Positions 31,012-41,124 are shown, counted from the stretch's first letter. The stretch is DNA of 64,000 nt from Prorocentrum cordatum (GCA_963575745.1 CAUYUJ010001372.1:1-64000); one strand, 5' to 3'. Notes: generated by a model not told the origin, from the letters alone. Translations and numbers: made by a program.

Positions 31012-33891
31012 ATGCATGTCCGCTCGATGCACAGCACCCAATCAATGACCAGCAGACCCTCCGGCCTGGAGCGAGAGTACCCGATGTTCGTGGTGCCCAT
31101 GCAGAGGATGTTTGAGAAGGATCGCTTCGAGATCCACGAGGACCTCCGCGAGGCGGACAAGCTGGTCGAGCACACGGAAGGCTCCACTGGCCCTGTGGTC
31201 TTCCTCTCGCACACATGGTTTTCAGACGCCCACCCGGACCCGGACGGCGTCAAGCATGACTTGTGGAAGCAGATGCTCGAGAATATGAAGCAGGGGAAGT
31301 TGAACATCACTGTGCACTGGGTGACGGAGTTGTTCTTCGGCACAACCACGACCGGGCTTGAGGAGAGTGTTTTGTTTCACCTCTGGGCCATAACGCGCGT
31401 TATGCCATCCCCCTCCCCTCCCCTCCCCTCGCACCCCAATGACGTAACACTCCTCTCCGCCCCCCAGTGCGTCCCCAGCTCTGCCGCAGTGCGACCGGCA
31501 CCAGTCCGTCACGGTGGGAGGCTGGGGTGTTACGTTATGCCACACACCCCTCCCCCCCATAACGCCCGCTATCGCCGCGAACTACAACATGCTCTCGAGG
31601 ACAAGCTGAAGAACGTCGCCGAGCAGGGCTTCTACTGGATGGACATCGAGTGCTGCCCTCAGCGCGACAAGAAGAAGATGGCCAGGGCCTGCCGCTCCAT
31701 CCCCAACTACGTGCAGAGGAGCTCCTTCTTCATCGTGCTGGTGCCGCAGTCCCTGCACGTGGAGATCGGAGGAGGAAGAGGGGCAGCCGAGTTTGACTAG
31801 CAGGTCGACCCTGCTAAATCGAGGGCGCCCTTGTGTCCTGTGTTTCGAGACCGATGTCTTCCACACTCATGTGGCAATGTGGCCCTCGCTCGGAAGGATC
31901 GTGTGTCCCCTCGCGTGTCCTCTCCGATCAAACTCGGCTGCACCTGTACCACTACCCTGTCCTGGTTTTCCCCTGTTTGGGGCCTCCTAGGGAGGCCCTC
32001 GTCCCCACCGCTGGATTCGCCTCGAAATTATGGTCACAACGCGCCCAGGGAGAGGTCCGGGATGTAGCTCGGCGGCGAGCCCGGGGGGAAGTGACAAGGG
32101 GCGGACCTTTTCAGAAGGCTCGGAAGTCCCCCGGACTTCTGAGAAGTTTTCTGAGCCTGCTCCGAAGACGCAGACGACCTCAGAAGACCAGCGCGCTTCT
32201 GAGAAGTCCCGCCGCATTCCGAGAGGGCCTTTCTACTCTTGACTTCCCCCTCTCGCTCGCCGCTGAGTAGCTGTATCGGTACCTTGTGGCTTCCCCAGGA
32301 CAGGGGCGTCGTCGTCGACATCCGCACGTGGGAGCGGCGCGCCTGGTGCCGCGGCGAGCGGGCCTTCAACGCCCTGTCCGAGAACCCGAAGCTCTGCATC
32401 GTCGCGGAGTCAACGACCTCCGTGTACGTCCAGATGTCGCGCGATTGGCTCTGGCGGCAGCCGTGCACCGGCGACCTGACCGTGGAGTCGGACCGGGACG
32501 CGATCGGGAATGCGCTGCTCAGTGCGCTGGACCTCTGCGCCGAGCACGCCCGCCAGAAAGGGGACATGCTGAGGTGCCGCATGACGCTCGCGATCAAGTC
32601 CGAGCAGCTGAGGGGCAGCGACTCGGGCGCCTTCGCAGAGCCAGCCTTCGACGACTGGATGGAGCAGATGGGCTTCACGTCTCACGAGGACGGCTGGACG
32701 CAAGAGTGACCCCCTTCGCCGGGGTGACCTCTGGTGCGGGCGCATCGGGGTTTCCGGATGGCCAACATCGCTGCGCTGGCAGCGTCTTGCGCGCCTGCGT
32801 TGGGGCACCCCGCGGCCCCCCCAAAGCTGCGCACCAAGAGGTCACTCTTGCCCAGGGTCCCTCTTGCGTGTAGCCGACGAGGACGGGAAGGGCACCGGGT
32901 GGACACCACTGCGGTTCGCCATGTACGCGGGTTTCCTCAACGTTGCCAGGGAGCTCGTGCAGAGGGGCGCAGACGTGGAATCCCCGCTTTCGGAGGGGAA
33001 CAACACGTGGTGCTACATGCATATGAAGGGTTGTACCATCCTGCACGGCCTGAGCTTCATGCGCGACGACCCCGCGGGCATGGAGTTTCTCATCGAGCAG
33101 AAAGCGGACCCCACTAAGGCGTACCAGGACGGCTTGGTTCCACATATCGTCGCCATGAACGCTGGCCGCGTCGGCAACGTCGACGTGCTCATGAAGCACG
33201 CCCCGACGCATGCATCCCATTGTGATGATCTCGGCAATAATTGCTGGCACGTTGCGCTCTTCGGAGGGCAGAGCGAGGCATTTAAGCACTTCACGGATAA
33301 ATACCCAGACTATGTCGAGAAAGAGTCCCTCGCATTTGGTTCGAACGTTGTTGGATCAGCCGTTCGGGACGCCTGTGATCTGGAGTGCACCAGAGCGGTC
33401 CTTGCGATGAACCCTGATGTCAATTTTAAGAACGAGCCTGGCAAGCTGTTCCCCAAGATAAAGGTCGGACTGCGAATCAATCAGGCGATCACCTACATGT
33501 CGGGCAGACCGTCGATGCTGAACGAGTACATGGCGAACTGGGACGCCGCCACGCCTATCATGCTCGCCAGCTTCCTGGGGAACCTGCCCGTTGTCCAGGA
33601 CAGGGGTGGACCTAAACGGTGTTTTGGCGGCTTCGCGGGCCGTTTTCGCTTCGAAAGCAAATGCGGATTGGAGACAACACGAGGGAAAACGAACATAAAC
33701 GAAAAACGCTGTTTCTGTCGAGCCCTGTCCAGGAGCTGCTGAAGGCCAGGGCACACGTCGACGCGACCAACTCCTACAACCGCACGGCGCTCACCCTCGC
33801 GGCCATGCAGGGGCGAGTGGAGATCGTCAAGGAGCTGCTGGCAGCAGGGGCGACCTCCACCATTCGGCGGCGAGCGAGGGGGGGGAAATGA
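31012..33891 (+). CDS. Ankyrin-repeat protein with N-terminal SHTW-type domain, multi-exon
   Basis: Predicted exons: 31012-31362, 31600 to about 31785, 32299 to about 32704, about 32856-33598, and 33733 to about 33864, running to a TGA at 33889. The start is ATG at 31012 (MHVRSMHSTQ). Exon 1 carries VVFLSHTWFSDAHPDPDGVK. Exon 2 has GFYWMDIECCPQRDKKKMAR and RSSFFIVLVPQ. Exon 3 has VVVDIRTWERRAWCRGERAF. Exons 4 and 5 hold ankyrin-type repeats (GWTPLRFAMYAGFLNVAREL; ATPIMLASFLGNLPVVQ joined to ELLKARAHVDATN; TALTLAAMQGRVEIVKELLA). The SHTW...CCPQ...RRAWCR...E layout recurs in dinoflagellate ankyrin proteins, where it resembles signalling or incompatibility-type domains; its function here is unknown. 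Joins 1-2 and 4-5 are in phase with GA-AG|G borders. The end at 33889 lies in an inserted element, so the true C-terminus may be elsewhere. Confidence 0.75.
31363..31599 (+). mobile_element. Ankyrin gene intron 1, containing an inverted-repeat element
   Basis: The predicted intron is 237 bp, bounded by CTTGAG|GAGAG and CTCGAG|GACAAG, so donor GA, acceptor AG followed by G, and the same AGGA at both borders. Removing it joins GTTTTGLE to DKLKNVAEQG. Inside, palindromic ends ATAACGCGCGTTAT (about 31390) and ATAACGCCCGCTAT (about 31559) enclose a C-rich core with TGACGTAACACTC and CCCCCCAGTGCG. Related sequence is at 57800-57890 and split around 60780-61020. Its length divides by three with no in-frame stop, so it could be mistaken for coding. 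Confidence 0.6.
31786..32298 (+). mobile_element. Ankyrin gene intron 2, containing an M3 MITE at 32064-32270
   Basis: The acceptor is CCCCAG|GACAGG (exon 3 starts 32299). The donor is not resolved; it lies soon after LVPQSLHVE. The M3 element starts TCGGCGGCGAGC with GGGGGGAAGTGAC, ends GACTTCCCCCTCTCGCTCGC, and has TTCTGAGAAG repeats inside. The copy at 45778-45978 has the same ends. The right M3 end lies about 30 nt upstream of the 3' splice site. Confidence 0.6.
32705..32855 (+). other. Ankyrin gene intron 3, with 13-bp terminal inverted repeats
   Basis: CGCAAGAGTGACC at 32699-32711 faces GGTCACTCTTGCC at 32840-32852. A near-tandem second copy, GGTCCCTCTTGCG, follows at 32856-32868. The acceptor is probably GCCCAG|GG at 32855, with GTGTAG|CC at 32873 as an alternative. 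The donor is uncertain. Confidence 0.5.
33599..33732 (+). other. Ankyrin gene intron 4, introner-like, GA-AG borders
   Basis: The 134-bp intron is bounded by GTCCAG|GACAGGGG and CCTGTCCAG|GAGCTG. Splicing joins NLPVVQ to ELLKARAHVD in phase 0, restoring an ankyrin repeat. GGACAGGG and CCCTGTCC form inverted repeats at the borders, and CCAGGA is duplicated at both junctions, as expected for an inserted element that became an intron. Confidence 0.7.
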
Positions 33892-34215
33892 GAACCTCGA
33901 GATCCTGACGCCGCAACTGTTTCGCAACGGGCGTCTTCGCTCCGCTTCGCCCCCGAGACCCTCACCAATCCATCCGGGTCGAAAGATGGCGCAGAAAGAT
34001 GGGGTCTGGGGCTCTGGCCGCGATTGTTTGCGATGCTGCAGTTTTCTCGCGATGTCGGAGACCAGGGCAGGAGCAGGCCTTCTCAGCAGGCGGCGCGGCG
34101 TGCCTTCGAGGAGGGTCTAGGACACTTCCTCAGAAGGCCAGGGGACTTCCGAGCCTTCTGAGAGAAGGTCCGCACCTTTTCAGCGGAGGCGCCAGGTCGC
34201 TGCGTCCCGCTGGCG
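33865..34215 (-). mobile_element. M3-family element in reverse orientation at the 3' end of the ankyrin gene
   Basis: CGGCGGCGAGCGAGG with a G run and AAATGAG at 33865-33893 is the reverse complement of the M3 right terminus. At 34120-34200 the reverse strand reads GCGGACCTTCTCTCAGAAGG and CTCGGAAGTCCCC, the M3 interior. It interrupts the reading frame after GATSTI; it may be a fifth intron or a truncating insertion. Confidence 0.5.
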
Positions 34216-34344
34216 GTGCTTTCTCGCGGCACTACAGTTATTTCTCTTCACATCGAGCGGCTTGCCAGCGTCGACTGTGTCGGACCGGACCGGACCGGAC
34301 TACCACCCCCCCCAGACAGCCAGGCGACGTCCTGATTTGTTCAA

Positions 34345-34495
34345 TAGGCGGTCCCTGGAAGTCGCGACCCCTTCCCCGGGACCAGTTTTGCATCCTGCGC
34401 CGTTCTGTTGACGGCCCCGAGGCCCGGCGAGGGCCCCCGAGGCCGACAACGGCCCCAAACCCGCGCCGCCCGGATTGTTTTTTCGCGACGCGATC
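34345..34495 (-). repeat. Dispersed repeat D7, minus orientation
   Basis: GACCCCTTCCCCGGGACCAG, TTGACGGCCCCGAGGCCCGG and GCGAGGGCCCCCGAGGCCGA match the reverse complement of 17036-17190. Confidence 0.7.
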
Positions 34496-34654
34496 CTGCC
34501 TGGGCCCCGGGGCCCGCCACAGCTTCTCCTTCCTCTGCCGGGGCTCGCCGCCGAGCCCTCGTGGACACCTGGGGCCGCACCGCGGCCGCCTGGGCGAGGC
34601 TCCGCAGGGGAAAAAAAAAAAACAAGGACACAAGTCATCGTCGATCCCCCAGAC

Positions 34655-34735
34655 AATGGGGGAAGCTGTGGGAAGTTTGGGGGGCAAGACGAGAGCCCAG
34701 AAGGTATAGGACAATATGGGGATTCCTGTTCTTCG
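34655..34735 (+). repeat. Dispersed repeat, partner of 29580-29660
   Basis: See 29580-29660; homology ends near GGGGATTCC. Confidence 0.55.
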
Positions 34736-34755
34736 TGCCTGCAGTGCCGTTTTCA

Positions 34756-34783
34756 ATACATGCTCCGCGTGCGGAGCATGTAT
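34756..34783. repeat. Perfect hairpin, 13-bp arms, 2-nt loop
   Basis: ATACATGCTCCGC and GCGGAGCATGTAT separated by GT. It could be a short foldback or an excision footprint. No T-run follows that would suggest a terminator. Confidence 0.7.
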
Positions 34784-35010
34784 GAAACAATGCAGGGATT
34801 TAGTATCACAAACAACGATGAGTCCATGCATACATTCATTCATACATGAGTCATGTATGAGAAATCCTAGATCTAAAAAATCCTATATCTTGAGCACTGC
34901 CCTGTATGTCTTTGTGTGCCCCAGGGCTCGTTAAAGGCTTAACGACTTCTGCCGTCCTTCGACTCGCGCTAGAGCGGCCGCAGCTTGCTCGAAATGTCCC
35001 TGAAGATCTC

Positions 35011-35103
35011 TGGATTTACCTGGACTTTCTCGGATTTACCTGAATTTACCTAGATTTATCTGCATTTACCTGGATTTGTCTGCATCTACCTGGGTTTATC
35101 TGG
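35011..35103 (+). repeat. 10-bp minisatellite TGGATTTACC
   Basis: Nine to ten units in exact 10-bp register (TGGATTTACC, CGGATTTACC, TGAATTTACC, TAGATTTATC and so on). Confidence 0.9.
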
Positions 35104-35329
35104 CTCGATCACCACAAGTCGATTGGTGAAGAGTCGTCAAGCCCTTAGGGAAGGGCCCCCCCTCAGAGGCTCCGCGGCCACGAGCGCGCTGCGGCGCTCC
35201 TGCCCGCCGAGGCCCCCGCCGGGCCCGGCGGCGGCGCCTGCAGCTGCCGGGCGGCGCCGCCGGCTCCGGCGGCGGAGGCCGCGTAGCTTCCCTGGGCGGA
35301 GGCACCTGTGGCGCGTGATCTGGGCGTCG

Positions 35330-35360
35330 CGTCCTCCTCCTCCTCCTCCTCCTCCTCCTC

Positions 35361-35391
<31 letters not shown>

Positions 35392-35445
35392 TCCTCCTCC
35401 CCCTCCTCCTCCTCCCCCCCCCCCCCCCCTCCTCCCCCCCTCCCT
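35330..35445. repeat. (CTC)n microsatellite with C-tracts
   Basis: CTC triplets followed by long C runs, directly abutting the MITE at 35446. Confidence 0.95.
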
Positions 35446-35659
35446 CTAGGCCTCGTAGATGGGGTCACGAGCAGCTGGGGTCGGATCGCGCCGCCTCGCC
35501 GATGCATCGCCGATGCGGCTCGATGTGGAGGCCGTGCTTCCCCACGCCGATGCGTCGCCGATGCATCGCCGATGCATCGCCGACACATCGGCGATGCACT
35601 GGCGATGCGGCGCGATCCTTCGACTCCATCTGCTCGGACCCCATCCAGGAGGCCTCTAG
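35446..35659. mobile_element. MITE, GATGCATCGCC family
   Basis: It starts CTAGGCCTCGTAGATGGGG and ends CCCCATCCAGGAGGCCTCTA with G. The core repeats GCCGATGCATCGCCGATG. It has the same ends and order as 38007-38251 and 1764-1953. Nothing is encoded. Confidence 0.75.
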
Positions 35660-35689
35660 TCACGGGGCGGGGCGATGAACCCGGACCCC

Positions 35690-35830
35690 CTCGCGTCGCG
35701 AAAAGATCACGACGGGAGGTTTGGGCCGTTTTCGGCCTCGGAGGGCCCTCCTTGGGTCTCGGAAGCGTCAACAAACGACTCGGGATGACAAGCTGGCCCT
35801 GGGGAAGGGGTTCAGATCTCTTCCCCCCAT
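35690..35830 (+). repeat. Dispersed repeat D7, plus orientation
   Basis: TCGCGAAAAGATCACGACGG, GCCGTTTTCGGCCTCGGAGG, AACAAACGACTCGGGATGAC, CTGGGGAAGGGG. Confidence 0.75.
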
Positions 35831-35879
35831 GTATCGCCCCCCCCCCCCCAAGCGACGCCCAGGCGATGTATGCCCATAG

Positions 35880-37360
35880 TTGTTTTACAGCCTGCGATTT
35901 GCCCTAACACCCGGGGTTGGAAGCCGTGTTGGCTGGTTTGCTGTCGCGCGACGGCGCGATGCTTTTTGGTTTAAGTGGTCGGTCGGATCACAGGGGGGAG
36001 GCACACAGGCCTCGTTCTTTCTGTTGCCTGTCTTCATCTCTGTCGTTCTTTTGCTGGCCACGGCATTTCACTTGTGATGACATGCAACTCGACGTTGCGG
36101 AATGGTGCTTTTGCTTTCCATTTGGACAACTGGCGTTCGCAAGCAGTCTCGGAGCTCTTTGCCATCTGTCAAATCACAGCCCCCCCTGCTGCTGCGCATA
36201 CGTAAACATGATTGTTTGTGCTGTACCTCAGATGCCAAGCCATCCCAGGCGGTTGGCTAAGGCCATCTTCCCCGCCATGTGTTCAGTAAGCAACTTGTTG
36301 TACTGGCCGACCCTCGCGAGCAGTAGCTGCCGCGTGATGGTGGAACCGGCATTTTCCCGAGTCCGCCTGGGCTGCCAGCGAGTTTCTGGTGGCCCCCACT
36401 ATTGGGCACTGAACATGGGCGGGATCGAGGATTGCAGTGAAGCGCCCCTGAAGGGGCCCCGGGTGGCTTCTGCATTGCCACCCCGTGCCCAGAAGGTGCA
36501 CGAACGGCGCACGTGCGTCCCTCCCCCGCGCCCGAACCACAGACGAGGTCCAGAGGCAACCCTGGCTCTCCGAAATGGTTTGGGAGTCCGGGAAACTTCA
36601 GGGACACCCGCCGCCGCGCGAGCGTTGGTGCGGCCTCCGCGGTCCCGTGCGCCCCGACCGCTGTCCGCCAGAAGCTCGCCGCCAATCCAGATGTGGTCCG
36701 CACTGCCCTCCGTGCATGGCGTGAGTGGACCCGCTCTTTCTGGAGTGTAGAGTCGAAACCGATAGCAAGGGCGATCGACCTCCCAAGGGTACCCTTGCAT
36801 CCTTGCCTCTTCGGTCATCTTCGGTCCATCCTCAACCACTCTCGATGGCCAGCCCTGCTCGAGAAGCTTCGGCATGGGCGTCCGCGGGGCTTGCTCTCTT
36901 ATCGCGCACCCTTACTGTCAGTTTTGACCGTAGATGGTGTCGGAGCATCGCGCTCTGATCTGCCGTGATACGCCCGTGCTAGAATGCAGCAGCACGTGCC
37001 GTGGTCAGGACGTCCGTGTGAACACACTGCGCGTTGGCTCGGCACATGTTGGTCCGCGCTTTGGCGAATGATTCGCCACAGACCTTCTTTTTCAGTCCAC
37101 GCGTTGAGCTCCATGCCACCACGCTACGTGCTGCGTGTTGCGTATCGGGGCGGCAAAGTTCGCGCCACATCGCCGACGCAGCAGCGCTTGGCATCGCTGA
37201 GACGTGTGCATTTTTTCTCGGCGAGAGTCATTGAGGACCATCCTGGACCATCGAGCAAAAAAAGCACGCACGAAACAGAAACATGCACGGGAAATGGACG
37301 CCCGGGCGACGGCAAGAGCGAGGCGTCGCGATCCCGAGCCCCTTCTGCTCCGTCCTGCCG
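35880..37360. other. No confidently recognised gene
   Basis: Composition is less repetitive than the surroundings. A plus-strand frame at 35917-36750 and a minus-strand frame at 36399-36875 are long, but neither has a recognisable domain or supported start. An unidentified single-copy gene here cannot be excluded. Confidence 0.35.
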
Positions 37361-37361
37361 T

Positions 37362-37435
37362 CGCCGGTGCACCGGCGATGCGGCGCGATCCTCCGATCCC
37401 ATCCTGTCCAGCCCCCAGGGTTCCAGCGGGACTGA
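37362..37435. repeat. Partial MITE, GATGCATCGCC family (right side)
   Basis: GCCGGTGCACCGGCGATGCG then GCGCGATCCTCCGATCCCAT corresponds to the right half of the family. The terminal repeat is diverged. Confidence 0.45.
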
Positions 37436-37584
37436 GCATCGGGATCGGGGCGCATCGCCAAGTGGGGCTGATGCAGGCGGGGATGCAGTGCGGTTGGGAG
37501 CCTGGCCTCGTCCGATCCCAGGGATGGGGCCCTCCGATCCCATGCCTGTCCAGCCCCACTCGGGATGCAGGCGGGGCGCGGAGC

Positions 37585-37805
37585 GAGGAGCCCTTTTTTG
37601 TGTCGGGGAGGGGCCCCGCGTGCTTTGGTTGTTTCGCGGGCTGCCCTCGGTTGTCCTCAGGCGTTTGATGGGAGGTCGAAGTTTTTTCTTAGGGGAATCG
37701 AAGCTTAACTTAGGCATTCGATGGGGAATCGAAGCTTGTCCTCAGGGGAAAAAGCGGGGCCTCGTGCCCTCTTCAGGGCTCCTTCGGTCAACGCCCCCGA
37801 CGGCA
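37585..37805 (+). repeat. Diverged CAGTCGGGG-family element with internal duplication
   Basis: Contains TGTCGGGGAGGGGCCCCGCG, GTTTCGCGGGCTGCC, and TTCGGTCAACGCCCCCGAC near the end, as in 60799-60987. The GGGGAATCGAAGCTT segment is duplicated (about 37693 and 37720). The left terminus is not preserved. Confidence 0.5.
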
Positions 37806-38006
37806 CCTGCGGATTCTGCACTGCTCCGCGGTCCCTGCGGGTCTCGGGCCCCCGGCGCTTCGCTGGGTCGCCGTGCCTTCGCCGCGGCGTCCTGCCTCCG
37901 GCCCTCGCTCGGTCGCCCCTTCGGTCGGGCCCTCGTGCCGTCCCGCTGTTGCCTGGGAGTCAGCGCGTGACCCTACAGCCAAGACCTGGACACGAGGACC
38001 GCTCTT

Positions 38007-38251
38007 CTAGGCCTCCTAGATGGGGTCGGAGTAGATGGGGTCCGAGGATCGCGCCGCATCGCCGATGCATCGGCGATGCGGCTCGATGTGGAGCCCGTGT
38101 TTCCCCACGCCGACGTCGCCGATGCATCGCTGACGTCGTCGATGCATCGCCGGCGCATCGCCGATGCATCGCCGATGCATCGTCGATGTATCGTCGATGC
38201 GGCGAGATCCTCCGACCCCATCTACTCCGACCCCATCTAGGAGGCCTCTAG
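38007..38251. mobile_element. MITE, GATGCATCGCC family, best-preserved copy
   Basis: Terminal inverted repeats of about 50 bp are nearly perfect: the left reads CTAGGCCTCCTAGATGGGGT and the right ends with its reverse complement (CCCCATCTAGGAGGCCTCTA then G). The motif GTCGGAGTAGATGGGG is present in both arms. The core is tandem GCCGATGCATC. No transposase or clear target duplication. Confidence 0.8.
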
Positions 38252-38334
38252 CTCTGGGTCCGGAAGGGGCTCGCTGATCCTTGAGCTCCTCGATGGCTGT
38301 TCCTTCATCACTCCTCGTGCACCCAGGCGCTTCT

Positions 38335-38395
38335 GGTGCCAAAAAAGGGGCTTCGTTCCTTATTTGGCGTTCCCTCTGGTAGTACCTCGACTGTA
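38335..38395 (+). repeat. Right end of a CAGTCGGGG-family element
   Basis: AAAAAAGGGGCTTCGTTCCT through to CTCGACTGTA matches the right terminus of 60799-60987. The left part is lost or too diverged. Confidence 0.5.
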
Positions 38396-38401
38396 ACCCC
38401 C

Positions 38402-38745
38402 GTCCAAAACAATCTGCCTGACGAAGGACCCAAGCATATGCAGGTGTGAGTGCCGCAGCTGTGAGGATCGTCTTCGGTGGATCTCAGCATGTGGCTACGT
38501 GGCGTGTGAGGGTGTGCCGAGGTGGGCGGGGGGAGGCATGCGAAACCTGCCGCTGGGGCCTTCGGTGGAGCTCCCTGTGTGGCCACGAAGCGTGCGGGGG
38601 GGCGTGCCGAAATTGGTGGGGGGGAGGCATGCGAAACCTGCCGCTGGGGCCTTCGATGGAGCTCCCTGTGGAGCCACGAAACGTGTGAGGGGTGTGCCGG
38701 AATGGGTGGGGTGAGGCCTACATGCGGGCTGCGCCATTGGGGCCT
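38402..38745 (-). mobile_element. Composite repeat element, copy B (three satellite units plus conserved flank)
   Basis: On the minus strand, three diverged units (about 81-bp spacing, core GGGAGCTCCACCGAAGGCCC) are followed by the conserved flank: GCATATGCTTGGGTCCTTCG ending near 38402. The other flank is not recognisable, so the copy is truncated. Confidence 0.55.
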
Positions 38746-38775
38746 TAATCATAAAGCCCTACTAAAAGGAACTTA

Positions 38776-40163
38776 GGAACTTAGCGAAAGCAGCGCGATG
38801 GCGCGAACCGTGTCAGCGTAAGTGGCGCTGCCGTCCTGTGCTTCAAGTGCGGCCCAGAGCTTTACGCTTGCGGGTCCCTTGCCCTGCTGCTGGTGGCCCT
38901 TGTGCTGCTGGTGGTGGCCCTTGTGCTGGTCGCCCTTGTGCTGGCCGCCCTTCTGCTGGTCGCCCTTCTGCTGGTCGCCTTCCTCCTGGTCGCCCTTGCC
39001 GTCGCCCTTCTTCCCCCCGCGCTTCTGGTTCCGCTTCAGGAGCCTCTCCACTAGTTTCTGTGGCGACCTGCGGGATTGGTTGTGCGTGAACACCAGCAAG
39101 GGGAAGTGCGCTCCGTTGCGTGCCTTTCCCAGAGAACCCTTCCCGATGTCGACTCTCAGCTGTTTCAGTACCATTCCGATAGACATGTGCCCTTCCGCGT
39201 ATGCGGTTCTCGCTTGATCTGCGCCATCTTTCTGTCGAGCTCCGAGACTGCGGTGTCGGGCGCGTCAGATGGCGCCAGAAAAGGGCGCAACTTGTCCATC
39301 TGGGTACATTTCTTGGGCAGGTATGTCTCCAACGGCTTTCCAGGCCCATTCTGGTAACCGCACGTCAGGAACTCGTCGGATTTGTTTTTAAGCCGAGAGC
39401 CCGCCGCTCGCCGCTGCCTTCGTGTAAGACGCCCAGGCCTGTGGCGATGCGGTGGGTCCCAGGCAGGCCGGAGAACAACATCGCCGTGCTGTCTGCCTTG
39501 GGTTCGCCGCCCGCGGTCTTCCAGGGGGTCCACGCGGTCGCGTCGACGGTCAGGCCGCGACTGCGGCACTGGCTGATTATAACGAACATGCACACGTTGA
39601 AGTCCCCCCGTGCGCACTTGCACGTTTTGCTGTTGGACGTGCTGGACGAACCAGTTGTAGTATTCGTTCAGCTTCTGCGTCCCGAAGTCCCCGTTGGCCA
39701 ACTTGTTGCGCGCGTGCACCGCCATGACATTGAACTGCGAGCCCAGGTGCGCCACGGACCAGTCCAGGGATATGCGCGCGACCATGGCCCTGGATTGTAT
39801 GTTGCAGACGCTACCTGCTTTCGTCACCTCTCTCTTGTGGAAGAGCCTCGTGAAGTCGACGGGGTCAATGGTACCACCACCGCGGTCTCGAACGCCAATG
39901 AGAAACGTTCCCTTCGACTCGCCGCTCTTGACGCACAAGTAGTTGTAGCGCTCTCGCTTTGCTAACGCGTCGTCCGCTACTGCGGTTGCGCTCTCGATTG
40001 GGTCGCGTTTCCGAGACAGCACTTCGAACCGCTCGTCGTCGCATTCGTAGATGACGAGGATTTGCGCAGGGTTCTCGTGCATCTGTGAGTACTCGTCTTT
40101 GCGCTGCTGGGGTTTCGCCGCCGTGCTCCCGAAGTTGCACAGGTAGAAGCCCGTCCTCCCCAT
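38776..40163 (-). CDS. EEP-nuclease-like protein with Gln/Lys/His/Gly repeat tail, frame-interrupted
   Basis: It starts at ATG 40163 (MGRTGFYLCNFGSTAAK). QNPAQILVIYECDDE-like and SQFNVMAVHARNKLANG segments lead to a GDFNVCMF motif, the metal-binding Asp/Asn site of the endonuclease/exonuclease/phosphatase fold, but only in the next frame: a run of six G at about 39613-39618 breaks the frame there. The frame returns by about 39390 (LKNKSDEFLTCGYQNGPGKP) and changes again near 39195. The C-terminal frame has NGAHFPLLVFTHNQSRRSPQ, then a tandem low-complexity tail (KGDQQKGDQQKGGQHKGDQH) and ends at 38773-38776. The layout resembles EEP-like proteins expanded in dinoflagellates. It could be a retroelement relative or a recent pseudogene; at least the G-run break could be an assembly error. 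Confidence 0.5.
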
Positions 40164-40800
40164 GTCCTCTCCACGTTTCTCCTAATACTCGAGAACTTGG
40201 CCTCGCTGCGCATCTTGCAACTGGCGAGTTGTCTGGATGCGTACCTCTCTCTCCCAGGTTCCCTTCTTTCACTGGCGCGCTGCCGCAACTGCGGGCCCCG
40301 CGCCATGACCTCCTCCCGCCGCAACTGCGGCCCCGTCGTCTTCTCGTCGGCGGCAGAGGCCGTCGAAGAGACACCACAGCTGTCCCCGTTTTGCGTGAAG
40401 CCGTCGGTTCCGGATGCAGCGTCGCCGTCGTCCGCGACTGCGGCCTCGCTGGCGTGGATGTGTTCCACAGTGGCAAACTGGACCCCGGAACCTGGACACC
40501 AGCCGCCTGACACGCAGAGCACAGACTGCACTTGGGGCGTTGCCCACGAAGCCATTGCCGACGCCGCAATTGCGGCTCCTCGGTTCCAACTGCGGCACGC
40601 GCGCGCAGGAGTACCCCAGCAGCTGGCGTCGGAACCAAAACGGCGAAACGGTGGGGCTCTCGGTGGGCCGCGCTTCCTTCCCCGACGCTCCCAGACCGCT
40701 CGGCGAGGTCTGCACCTCTCCCGCGGCTTGTTTTATCCTATATTTATGAAAAGGCGGGATTCCTGAGCAACGCCCCTAGGAGCGACGTCCCCAGGGTGGC
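40164..40800. other. No clear gene; scattered CCGCAACTGCGG motifs
   Basis: The short motif CCGCAACTGCGG or a variant occurs at about 40283, 40319, 40436, 40563 and 40587 (also near 39558). Its two halves are inverted repeats (CCGCA / TGCGG). Confidence 0.45.
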
Positions 40801-40805
40801 GCCAG

Positions 40806-41124
40806 CTGCCCCTCCTCCTCCTCCTCCTCCTCCTCCTCCTCCTCCTCCTCCTCCTCCTCTCCTTCTCCTCCTCCTCCGTCGTCTCCTGACTATTCCTCCT
40901 CCTCCTCCTCCTCCTCCTCTCCTCCTCCTCCTCCTTCTGCGCCTCCTTCTCCTCCTCCTCCTTCTCCTACTCCTCCCCTCCTCCTCCTCCTCCTCCTCCT
41001 CGTCCTCCTCCTCCTCCTCCTCCTCCCTCCTCCTCTCCTCCTCCTCCTCCTCCTCTCCTCCTCCGCTCCTCCTCCTCCTCCTCCTCCTCCTCCTCCTCCT
41101 CCTCCTCCTCCTCCTCCTCCCCTA

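Noticed and set aside
31363-31599. Treating intron 1 as coding because the frame stays open through it
   Set aside because: The translation is Pro/Ser-rich and unlike the flanking domain. The segment has palindromic ends with relatives in non-genic loci, and removal restores a continuous domain in phase.
35917-36750. A 277-codon plus-strand frame
   Set aside because: No domain, no start context, and an opposing minus-strand frame of similar quality. It is kept only as a possible unknown gene region.
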